Assembly (NCBI GenBank): GCA_031279395.1
Contig: JAITIO010000057.1
Location: forward strand, 1 to 15,281
DNA: 15,281 bases
From: Puniceicoccales bacterium
Lineage (GTDB): Bacteria > Verrucomicrobiota > Verrucomicrobiia > Opitutales > JAIRKQ01
Reading direction: 5' to 3'
The position numbers and the translations under genes were made by a program. The notes beneath the pieces were generated by a model. The model did no database searches and was not told the DNA's origin. It was given only the letters and a program-made list of their open reading frames with translations. Within the stretch, counting starts at the first letter, position 1; each line of letters begins with the position of its first letter. This document shows positions 7,771-14,937 of the stretch, piece by piece.

Positions 7771-10257
7771 TTGTCAACGGCTGTCATAATGTTGCCCAAT
7801 ATTCCAGAGTGTGAATTCACGAAATCGTCCATTGTATCATGGAAGAAAAAGTTGGCTCAATTTGACATGGGGCAATATTTTGGGCGTCGTCCATGTTCCA
7901 TAGCCAAAGGTGTGTTTGCTACGCAGGCAATCAAGAGGATAGTTTTGAGAGAGCACGAAGCTACAATCGGGGCATATTTTAACGGAGAAATAATAAATTT
8001 TGACATAGCATTTGACCGTGTTGGACATCTTGAGACTTCGATCGATAGGCTAAACAAACTGAAAATTACTTCCCAAATTGTAACCATCGCTGCCCTAATG
8101 GCGATCGTAAAGCTTATAGATTCAGAAAATGTAGACTATGTGGAAGATAATCCCGTCCCATCAATGGATTTCCCAAAGGACGAAATTGCCGTGGATGATG
8201 TCATGGAAAAGGTGGACGAGATAAAGAAGAGTAAATTTGAAAAAAATGTTTTGGTCAAATTCAGCATATGTAACAATGACGTCGTAATGCGTGCATTTTT
8301 AGACAACTCCGAAAAAAAACCAATTTTCATGCAGAGCAGTAGTTCCATCACGGTAATTTCAGGCAACGTTAAGAAGATGTCTCTTCTGCGTTTGCTTTTT
8401 TATACCAAAAAGGCAAAATTTGAATTCTGCGCAGCCAATCGGGACTATCGTTCGAAAAATTTGAGGGATGCCATCGATTTAATGGGCAATAAATTTAACG
8501 TCTGGAACAAATATTTTTATGTCCATTTTTCTTCCGAAATGTTACTTCTAAAGCGGGGGGCCATATTTCCAAATGTTTGTGCCAAAGTTCATGAAATTGA
8601 CCCAGAACACATAGAGATTAAATGGATCATTGAGACCGAATATGGGTTGATTGATCCTCAGAAAATGCCTGATCTGTTAAAAGCAAATGGTCGCCTAATT
8701 TTCATAGAAAAAATAGGGGCTGTTGCGCTAACTGCCAATCAAATTTCTGTCATTCGGCATGTATTTTGTGGCGACCACGGGACCAAATTACGCAAATATA
8801 TCCTATACGTATTGCTCAACCAACACCACATTCGAGTCGATACGTCGGGGTGCAAAATCACGCACATTGATGTGGGCAGTGTAAAGTTTAAATTGCCCGA
8901 ATTTTTGAAAAACTACCAACGGGATGGTGTCTACGCGATGCAAGCAATTTTAGATGCTGGATGTCACTGTTTACTCGCCGACGAAATGGGACTTGGAAAA
9001 ACTGTTCAGGCATTGTCCCTGATTGGGGCCAGTGGGAAGGACAAACATTCGCTGGTGATTTGCCCTGCAAGCGTAATTTCCGTTTGGCAAAGGGAGATAG
9101 AAAAATTTTCCCCCGATAAGGGTTTCGCCATAGTTGATAAATATTACAATTTTTCGAACAAGCCTGATTTTCTGCTGTGCAGCTATGCCCAAGTGCATAA
9201 AATGAATATGGAATTGCGGAAATTATCCTTTGACTACATTGTTTTGGATGAAGCGCAATATGTCAAAAATCCACGTTCCAAAACAATGTTGGCTTGTTGT
9301 AATATCAACGGCCGGTTTAGGATAGCCATCACCGGTACACCGATCGAAAATAACCTAATGGACATTTGGAGCATATTCAAGTTTCTAATGCCAGGATTTT
9401 TCTGCGGCTATAAACAGTTCCAAGAGAGCATCGGGCAGCCGGATTTTCGCCAAAATTTTCAGAAACAAATTGCAACGTTTACTATTAGGCGAACCAAACA
9501 ATCCGTCGCCATCGAACTACCAAAACGCAATGAAATTGAGATTACTTGTAAAATGAGTCATGCCCAGAGACTTGCCTATGATGCTATTAGGGATAATTTG
9601 CGCTCCAAGTTGACGAACTTGGATACATCCGATTCAAAAATGCGTTTGAATATTTTGACAGCCATTACCCGTTTACGGCAAGCGGCATGTTCACAATTTA
9701 TCCTTCCGGAAGCTTTACGCCACAACAATTCCCGAGACTCGCAAAAAATCGACATCCTAATGTTGAAACTGGAAACAATAGCGGCTGAGGGGAAAAAAGT
9801 TCTTGTGTTTAGCCAATTTTTGGAATTTTTGAAAGAAATAAAGAATAGACTCGTGGAAAGCATGCCGGAGACAAAAGTATACTCTTTAACAGGATTAACT
9901 TCCAATCGTAAAACACTGGTGGACTCTTTTCAAAATGTCAAAGGGAGTGCGGTCCTACTGATTAGTTTAAAAGCCGGTGGTGTTGGCCTAACCCTCCATG
10001 CGGCGGAATACGCTTTTCTGATGGAACCATGGTGGAATCCAGCCGTTGAAGAACAAGCAATAGCACGAATTCACAGGATTGGTCAAAAAAATATCACCAC
10101 CGTCTATCGTCTAATTACAGAAGAATCCATTGAAGAACGCATGCGGTCGATCCAAACGTCAAAGAGTGAGCTGTTCAATGACTTCATTAAGACCGGTGTT
10201 GACAATATTGCAATGACAAATTTTTTTCTAAAAAATCTAGAATCTTTATTGGATTGA
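7771..10257 (+). CDS. SNF2-family DEAD-like helicase/translocase
   Basis: This is an ATP-driven double-stranded DNA translocase of the Swi2/Snf2 superfamily, cytoplasmic. Residues 380-828 carry both motor lobes: Walker A DEMGLGKT (404-411), Walker B DEAQ (493-496), motif III TGTPIENN (521-528), RRTK (573-576), motif V ISLKAGGVGLT (731-741) and motif VI AIARIHRIGQ (763-772). The first about 370 residues form a region I do not recognise. It has no visible CxC..CxH SWIM zinc finger, although SWIM domains often precede such motors in bacteria, and includes a charged linker (130-158). The start is a TTG with a GAGG site; an ATG six codons later is the alternative. It sits 42 bases after obgE with no terminator between and nearly touches the DUF721 gene. 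Bacterial homologues are linked to transcription recycling, repair or defence, and the housekeeping context argues against defence here. Confidence 0.94.
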   Translation: MSTAVIMLPNIPECEFTKSSIVSWKKKLAQFDMGQYFGRRPCSIAKGVFATQAIKRIVLREHEATIGAYFNGEIINFDIAFDRVGHLETSIDRLNKLKITSQIVTIAALMAIVKLIDSENVDYVEDNPVPSMDFPKDEIAVDDVMEKVDEIKKSKFEKNVLVKFSICNNDVVMRAFLDNSEKKPIFMQSSSSITVISGNVKKMSLLRLLFYTKKAKFEFCAANRDYRSKNLRDAIDLMGNKFNVWNKYFYVHFSSEMLLLKRGAIFPNVCAKVHEIDPEHIEIKWIIETEYGLIDPQKMPDLLKANGRLIFIEKIGAVALTANQISVIRHVFCGDHGTKLRKYILYVLLNQHHIRVDTSGCKITHIDVGSVKFKLPEFLKNYQRDGVYAMQAILDAGCHCLLADEMGLGKTVQALSLIGASGKDKHSLVICPASVISVWQREIEKFSPDKGFAIVDKYYNFSNKPDFLLCSYAQVHKMNMELRKLSFDYIVLDEAQYVKNPRSKTMLACCNINGRFRIAITGTPIENNLMDIWSIFKFLMPGFFCGYKQFQESIGQPDFRQNFQKQIATFTIRRTKQSVAIELPKRNEIEITCKMSHAQRLAYDAIRDNLRSKLTNLDTSDSKMRLNILTAITRLRQAACSQFILPEALRHNNSRDSQKIDILMLKLETIAAEGKKVLVFSQFLEFLKEIKNRLVESMPETKVYSLTGLTSNRKTLVDSFQNVKGSAVLLISLKAGGVGLTLHAAEYAFLMEPWWNPAVEEQAIARIHRIGQKNITTVYRLITEESIEERMRSIQTSKSELFNDFIKTGVDNIAMTNFFLKNLESLLD

Positions 10258-10258
10258 T

Positions 10259-10657
10259 ATGGTGGCAAAGAAAATTTTTGGCCGTAGAATTCGTAATTTG
10301 ATTGCCGCATTCCGGGGATTGCCACCAGAAGAAAGCACCTCATGCCTAAAAAAAGCTAAATCCATCGGCACATCCATATTCACCCTATTGAAAAAGTTCA
10401 ACGTGGTAAAAGTAACACCCCAGCAAATCATCCATCAAAACTGGCCCTCCATCGTAGGGGAGGGCATGGCCAAACGCTGTTACCCTGTAAAAATTTTGAA
10501 TGACGACACCCTAATTATTCACAGCTTCAACGCAATAGTTCGTTCCGAATTACAAATTCAAAAACTAAAAATTTTAGACAACCTACGTCAGTTTCCCAAT
10601 TGCGCACAAATTTCCGATATTCGTTTCCTTGCCCACAAATCAGCCGACGCAGAGTAA
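10259..10657 (+). CDS. DUF721 / DciA-like protein
   Basis: This 132-residue protein fits the DUF721 family, whose studied members (DciA) load the replicative helicase DnaB in bacteria lacking DnaC or DnaI. The family pattern is visible in the C-terminal two thirds: NWPSIVGEGMAKRCYPVKI (around 61-79), then DDTLIIHSFNAIVRSELQ and KLKILDNLRQ, ending with an ISDIRF strand. The N-terminus is basic (KKIFGRRIRN), consistent with nucleic acid contact. The ATG begins one base after the helicase stop codon (TGA-t-ATG) and has no strong ribosome site of its own, so translation is probably coupled. The helicase-loader role is inferred from the family and was not tested for this divergent copy. The gene converges on tsf with a 52-base gap in which no terminator hairpin is seen. 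Confidence 0.8.
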   Translation: MVAKKIFGRRIRNLIAAFRGLPPEESTSCLKKAKSIGTSIFTLLKKFNVVKVTPQQIIHQNWPSIVGEGMAKRCYPVKILNDDTLIIHSFNAIVRSELQIQKLKILDNLRQFPNCAQISDIRFLAHKSADAE

Positions 10658-10709
10658 CAAAAATACGCCAATAAAAGCAGCTCTCGCCTTGGAACTAAAA
10701 TTTCACCGA

Positions 10710-11297
10710 CTACCCAATTTGGTAACGGACAAATCGACCAATCTTGATGTTTTCGCCTATGGTGGCTACGGATTGGGCAATGCACGCCCCCACTGAAATT
10801 TCTTGAGCCTTTATGAACGGTTGATCCAACAAACACACTTCACTATGCCACTTGGCCAATTTCCCAGAAATAATTTTTTCCATGGCATTGGCCGGTTTAC
10901 CAGCACACTGTTCCGCTGCAATGAAGCGTTCCTTCGCTTCGACTTCCGGTGGAATGTCACTGGCTGAAACATAGATGGGCGACATCGCTGCGATGTGCAT
11001 GCAAATGTCCTTTGCGAGCTGCTGAAATGTTTCATTCTTTGCAACGAAATCGGTCTCACAGTTAAGTTCTAACAAAACCCCTATGCGGCCACCACTGTGA
11101 ATGTAGGATTGAATAATTCCCTCCGCGGCTTCCCGCCCTGACTTTTTAGCGGCATTTATAATACCGCGCTTTTTTAGGAGGACTATCGCTTCTTCCATAT
11201 CTCCTTTGGTCTCTACCAAGGCTTTCTTGCACTCCATCATACCTGCACCGGACCGTTGGCGCAAGTCATTTACCATTTTTGCACTAATCTCTGCCAT
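10710..11297 (-). CDS. tsf: Translation elongation factor Ts
   Basis: EF-Ts exchanges GDP for GTP on EF-Tu. The N-terminal UBA-like domain (residues 1-45, MVNDLRQRSGAGMMECKKAL) is followed by one core domain with the EF-Tu-contacting TDFVAKN (82-88) and a C-terminal SEVCLLDQPFIK signature (152-163). At 195 residues it is the short, single-core form, about 90 residues shorter than the E. coli protein, as in cyanobacteria and several other phyla. It starts one base after the rpsB stop codon and uses AAGGAA (11310-11305) inside the last rpsB codons as its ribosome site, so the two are one transcription and translation unit. Confidence 0.98.
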   Translation of the reverse strand: MAEISAKMVNDLRQRSGAGMMECKKALVETKGDMEEAIVLLKKRGIINAAKKSGREAAEGIIQSYIHSGGRIGVLLELNCETDFVAKNETFQQLAKDICMHIAAMSPIYVSASDIPPEVEAKERFIAAEQCAGKPANAMEKIISGKLAKWHSEVCLLDQPFIKAQEISVGACIAQSVATIGENIKIGRFVRYQIG

Positions 11298-11298
11298 G

Positions 11299-12120
11299 TC
11301 AGTTTTCCTTATTCAATGTCTCTGTCAATAAATTCGTTGATATTTCATCGACGATTTCCTTTGACATGGAAACTTCGGGAACAATCTTTACCATGTCATC
11401 CGTCGACAATAGCTTTTTCTTCGACGACCTACGCTCTCCCCTGATTGCAATACCCTCTTGAACGCCCTCCAAGAACAACCCCAATATCATCCTTATTGCC
11501 TTGGCAGAATCATCGTTGCACATGATTGGGTAATCGACAAGGGTGGGATCCGAATTTGTATCGACAATGGCAAACACGGGAATACCGACTTTTTTTGCTT
11601 CCGCTACGGCGATGTGTTCGTGCATTATATCAGCAATAAATAGGGCTGCCGGAGGTTCTTCAATCTGCATCAATCCTTCAAAACTAGCGTGCATACGGTT
11701 CATCTTACGCCGAACGGCCGCCGCTTCCTTTTTATGCATTTTAGCCAATTCACCACTTTCTTCCATGGTCAAAAATTTTTTATATTTATTTAAGCTGCAT
11801 TCTATCGTTTGAAAATTTGTCAGAGTACCTCCCAACCACCGATTTACACAAAATGGCATATCCACGGAAGTCGCTCCCTCTTTTATAGTATCCCGTGCTT
11901 GTTTCTTAGTTCCAACGAACCAGATGTCACCTCCCCCGGCAACAATATTTTTGGCTACATCCCCTGCTTTTTCTATCTGTTCACACGTCCTTACGAGGTT
12001 AATAATTGTCATCCCATTACGGTGGTCAAAGATATATGGACGGGTTTTGGGGTTCCAACGCTTTTTCTGATGTCCGAGGTGAACACCTGCTTCAAATAAT
12101 TCTTCCGCTGAAGTTCTCAT
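11299..12120 (-). CDS. rpsB: 30S ribosomal protein S2
   Basis: S2 is an essential late-binding protein of the small subunit near the mRNA exit. Hallmarks are the N-terminal EAGVHLGHQKKRWNPKTRPY (11-30), FVGTKKQARDT (68-78), NRWLGGTLTNF (93-103), and the C-terminal IPVFAIVDTNSDP and YPIMCNDDSAKAI. At 273 residues it is slightly long. The last about 45 residues after GERRSSKKK are an acidic, poorly conserved tail. A GGAG site lies 6 bases before the ATG. It is the first gene of the rpsB-tsf pair and is divergent from tsaD. I could not place its promoter confidently in the 131-base gap. Confidence 0.99.
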   Translation of the reverse strand: MRTSAEELFEAGVHLGHQKKRWNPKTRPYIFDHRNGMTIINLVRTCEQIEKAGDVAKNIVAGGGDIWFVGTKKQARDTIKEGATSVDMPFCVNRWLGGTLTNFQTIECSLNKYKKFLTMEESGELAKMHKKEAAAVRRKMNRMHASFEGLMQIEEPPAALFIADIMHEHIAVAEAKKVGIPVFAIVDTNSDPTLVDYPIMCNDDSAKAIRMILGLFLEGVQEGIAIRGERRSSKKKLLSTDDMVKIVPEVSMSKEIVDEISTNLLTETLNKEN

Positions 12121-12251
12121 ATTTTTCTCCGTTTAGCTAAACTACGAACCATTCGCATATCCAGCCATTATTAGATACCTGATTAATTTAACTTGGACGC
12201 TGTATATAAAATCGACATTGACAAGAACTTTTTAACAATCCAGAAAAATTT

Positions 12252-13232
12252 ATGATAATTGGCATAGAAAGCTCGTGCGATGAATCAGCCGTTGCCCTAT
12301 TTGATGAAAATACTGGCGTTGTCTTTGAAAAAATTTCATCCCAGGTAAAATTGCATGCTGAATACGGCGGTGTTGTCCCCGAACTCGCTTCCCGGGAACA
12401 CGTTAAAAATTTCATCTCACTGCTCAAAGATTTAAAAAATTTTGGAGTATCGGAGGCAAAATTAGTTGCCGTGACCAAGGAACCAGGGCTTCCGGGATGT
12501 CTAAACATTGGCTTGGCGGTGGCGAGAGCGTTGACTCTCATTCTGCGTCTGCCGGTTAGGGAAGTTAATCATTTGCACGGGCACCTGTTTTCCCCATTTA
12601 TACCCGTCCACGCCCAGGATCCGCAGTCGTTTTCCTCCAATTTGAATGAATATCTTCCCCACCTTGGCCTACTGGTTTCGGGAGGTAATACGGTTTTGTT
12701 CGAAATATCGAAAAATCTTGCCATAGCAACGATCGCAGAAACCCAAGACGATGCAGCAGGGGAAGCCTTCGATAAGGGTGCAAGGTTGCTAGGATTGCCA
12801 TACCCGGGTGGAAATTTAATCGAAAAGTTGGCAAGTTCTGGAAACCCCCAAAAATACCAATTTCCCCGTGCATTTTCGAGTAGATCGGACATGAAGTTTA
12901 GCTTCTCAGGGTTAAAAACGAGTCTGAAGTATTTCTTGGAAAAATTTGAAGGAAGTTTTGTTCCCCACATCAACGATATCTGCGCTTCATACCAGGAAGC
13001 CATTGTCGATATACTGGCAACAAAGGTTTCCCATGCCCTCGAGCAACATTCCTGTAAAAGTATTGGTATTAGCGGAGGTGTTTCCAACAACAATACCCTG
13101 CGAAAAAGAATATCAACCCTTGCAACAAAGTCCAACAAAAAACTTGTCTTTCCCCTAGGCCACCACAGCGGTGATAACGCAGCAATGATTGCATTTGCAG
13201 CGCACATCAACGACAATTTTTTAAGCGGTTGA
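12252..13232 (+). CDS. tsaD: tRNA N6-adenosine threonylcarbamoyltransferase TsaD
   Basis: TsaD transfers the threonylcarbamoyl group from TC-AMP to A37 of ANN-decoding tRNAs, working with TsaB and TsaE. The 326-residue protein has the N-terminal IGIESSCDESAVALFD, the metal-binding HxxxH (His107 and His111 in NHLHGH), SGGNT (around 139-143), DDAAGEAFDKGARLLGLPYP, FSFSGLKTSLKYF, GISGGVSNNNTL, and the third metal ligand Asp308 in HSGDNAAM. Two positions differ from the usual bacterial form: the VT-x-GPGL loop reads VTKEPGLPGCL, and SGGHT reads SGGNT as in archaeal/eukaryotic Kae1. The metal ligands are intact, so activity is expected. The ATG is unambiguous but has a weak ribosome site. No tsaB or tsaE is in the window. 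Confidence 0.95.
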   Translation: MIIGIESSCDESAVALFDENTGVVFEKISSQVKLHAEYGGVVPELASREHVKNFISLLKDLKNFGVSEAKLVAVTKEPGLPGCLNIGLAVARALTLILRLPVREVNHLHGHLFSPFIPVHAQDPQSFSSNLNEYLPHLGLLVSGGNTVLFEISKNLAIATIAETQDDAAGEAFDKGARLLGLPYPGGNLIEKLASSGNPQKYQFPRAFSSRSDMKFSFSGLKTSLKYFLEKFEGSFVPHINDICASYQEAIVDILATKVSHALEQHSCKSIGISGGVSNNNTLRKRISTLATKSNKKLVFPLGHHSGDNAAMIAFAAHINDNFLSG

Positions 13233-13251
13233 TGTCGATAATTTTTTGAAC

Positions 13252-14421
13252 CTACTTCAGTCTGGCAAAACTTGGTAACCCACTCTCATAGGCACATTTA
13301 ACTTCACCGGCAATTAGTGGCATTGCGTATTTGAAAAATGAAACGTCCAATGCCATGTTTTCATAGATATACCATGATTCTGGAAATTCTTTTTTCCTAT
13401 CGGAAATATTTTCAAAATCTACGCAATTTGCTTCCGCGGAATATTTATTTCCATCGGTGCGCAACAGTGTGATCATTTTGCCACTTATCCCACCGGAGAT
13501 GGAAAGGTCTAGTGCTTTTTGAACGCATAGTTCAGATTCTATGACATCTATTTCCGATAGTGTCATGCAGGCTGTCAATTCCCAGTCGTGCAAAGAAATT
13601 AAATCTATCTGTACGTCAAAATTAGCCTTGGAAATAAATTTTATGTACTCTGCTATACCATACTGGGTGGCAGGATTTTCTTTCTTAGAATGTATCAGCT
13701 TGTCCCCGAGAACAATCACACAATTTCCGACGTTGCGTATTGTTTGGTGGACGTTCTTCACGAATGTCCCTTCGTCAAAATTTGAAAGAATGAGCAAGTG
13801 TGGAGCATCGGTATTATCCTTGCGCAGCCGAGCCAATGCCAAGCTACTAATCAGCCATTCGTCATCGCATCCCTTTAATTCTAATATGGTTATCGCTCCA
13901 CTCGTTTGCGTGGATTGGATATTGGTGATGATACTTTTAGTCATTACGGCCAAATGTTTTGCCATGGACCCATACCCCAGACAATGGTCTGTCAGTTGTA
14001 GCCTATTGTGGTCGGATGTGGGAATAAACATAACGCGCATCTCATACCTGCTTTCTTGAGCAAATCTGTTGATTTCTTTACAGACGCCAATGGATGACTC
14101 ATCGCCTATAACAAATAGATAACGGATGTTGTTCTTTTGCAAAACTTCTATTATTTTTACTACTTCCGTGTTGTCGCAATGGATAGATTTCAATGCTGCC
14201 CCTGGGGTCCCAATGAGATTGGCTATATTTTTTTGCTGTTGCCCTGCCAAATCGACAAATTGCTCATTTAACAACTTGGAAATACCGCCGACGCACCCAT
14301 AAATTTCTTCGACACAGTCGAAATTCAATGCTCTTTTGATTAATGCAGCCAAAACTACATTCGTAACCGCCGTTGGTTTCCCAATCTGCAAAATCAAAAT
14401 GCTCCCACGTAATTCTTCCAT
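13252..14421 (-). CDS. Phosphofructokinase-fold protein, catalytic motifs lost (probable pseudoenzyme)
   Basis: The overall pattern is that of the PfkA/PPi-PFK family. In order (numbered from the upstream TTG, 405 residues): the nucleotide-binding start ILQIGKPTAVTN (26-37), VIGDESS (120-126) where active enzymes have GGDG/D-[ST], IPTSDHNR (149-156) where they have PKTIDND, then TDHCLGYGSMAK (160-170), LELKGCD (196-202) in place of the EVMGR sugar-binding motif, and a C-terminal SEIDVIESELCVQKALDLSI...SGKMI segment typical of the family. The catalytic aspartates of TIDND are His and Arg, and the MGR arginine is Cys. I chose the ATG at 14421 because family members start just before the first beta strand; a TTG at 14469 would add 16 residues. 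Neither start has a clear ribosome site. It converges on tsaD (19-base gap). The frame is intact, so it is likely expressed, perhaps in a regulatory or structural role. Confidence 0.75.
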   Translation of the reverse strand: MEELRGSILILQIGKPTAVTNVVLAALIKRALNFDCVEEIYGCVGGISKLLNEQFVDLAGQQQKNIANLIGTPGAALKSIHCDNTEVVKIIEVLQKNNIRYLFVIGDESSIGVCKEINRFAQESRYEMRVMFIPTSDHNRLQLTDHCLGYGSMAKHLAVMTKSIITNIQSTQTSGAITILELKGCDDEWLISSLALARLRKDNTDAPHLLILSNFDEGTFVKNVHQTIRNVGNCVIVLGDKLIHSKKENPATQYGIAEYIKFISKANFDVQIDLISLHDWELTACMTLSEIDVIESELCVQKALDLSISGGISGKMITLLRTDGNKYSAEANCVDFENISDRKKEFPESWYIYENMALDVSFFKYAMPLIAGEVKCAYESGLPSFARLK

Positions 14422-14469
14422 AAAACTTAAATTTTTTTCAAAACCTGTTGCTAAAACCGAAATAGGCAA

Positions 14470-14723
14470 TCATTTTTTAAATTTTATAGAGTTTTAAAGT
14501 CTTACAAAAGTTTAAATCAAGATTCTCGGCGGGCAAAATCCCAGTATTAACGGGTGCAAATCCTCCCTATGGTTATCTTTTCCGTCCACTATCCCTTATA
14601 TAAATTCTCCTCATCTCATCATTAGCATTGTTTTTAAGCAATAGTTTGGCAATGAACCTTTTGGCACCTCACTTTGGTTTTTTCTTGTTGTTCGCCAGAT
14701 TTGCTTTTGTGTGGCTCACATAC
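14470..14723. other. A+T-rich gap, no gene recognised
   Basis: No open frame of convincing length is present on either strand. A TATAAAAT-like -10 for the leftward gene lies just inside the left edge (around 14484-14491) without a good -35. A short G+C-richer patch (about 14526-14568) contains two similar strings, cgggcaaaatcc and cgggtgcaaatcc, 21 bases apart. Their origin is unknown. Confidence 0.4.
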
Positions 14724-14772
14724 TGGAGGCGCGAATTGGAATCGAACCGATGATAAAGGTTTTGCAGACCTC
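14724..14772 (-). pseudogene. 3' fragment of tRNA-Cys(GCA), candidate attachment site
   Basis: Read leftwards from 14772 this gives an anticodon arm (stem gaggt/acctt, loop ctgcaaa with anticodon GCA at 14765-14763), a 4-base variable region, a T arm with the standard ttcgatt loop, the 3' acceptor strand tcgcgcc, discriminator T and an encoded CCA (14726-14724). This is the 3' half of a tRNA-Cys. Upstream only about 7 bases separate a poor acceptor-like gggcggat from the anticodon stem, so a D arm is missing and the acceptor cannot pair fully. The T stem has one C-A mismatch. A functional tRNA is therefore unlikely. Such 3' fragments are what integration into a tRNA gene leaves at the far end of an element, and an integrase gene starts 165 bases away. 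Confidence 0.65.
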
Positions 14773-14846
14773 GGCTATTCAATCCGCCCGGACTCATGAT
14801 AAACCATTATAACCCATTATTTAAGGGATTTAGGCTTGACATGAAT

Positions 14847-14874
14847 TTGTTGTGGCTTACGAAAACTATATAAA
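14847..14874 (+). promoter_or_regulatory. Candidate integrase promoter
   Basis: TTGTTG (14847-14852) and TATAAA (14869-14874) are separated by 16 bases, 63 bases before the integrase ATG. A perfect TTGACA at 14836-14841 has no good -10 at 16-18 bases. A small hairpin (aatctc/gagatt, 14884-14899) lies in the leader. Prediction by eye. Confidence 0.3.
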
Positions 14875-14937
14875 AATATATGAAATCTCTACTGAGATTA
14901 ATACATTTTTAATACAAAAAAGAAAGAGAAACGAGAG

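Noticed and set aside
12218..12246. TTGACA upstream of tsaD as its promoter
   Set aside because: At 17 bases the -10 would read cagaaa and lie only a few bases from the ATG. A TATAAA at 12205-12210 is more -10-like but has no good -35.
14546..14566. Short leader peptide behind an AGGGAGG-like site on the minus strand
   Set aside because: The TTG start would be only two bases from the site and the product about 15 residues without a regulatory pattern.
14724..14797. Functional tRNA-Cys gene
   Set aside because: The 3' half is convincing, but there is no room for a D arm and the 5' acceptor strand cannot pair with tcgcgcc beyond about four positions, so I list it as a fragment.
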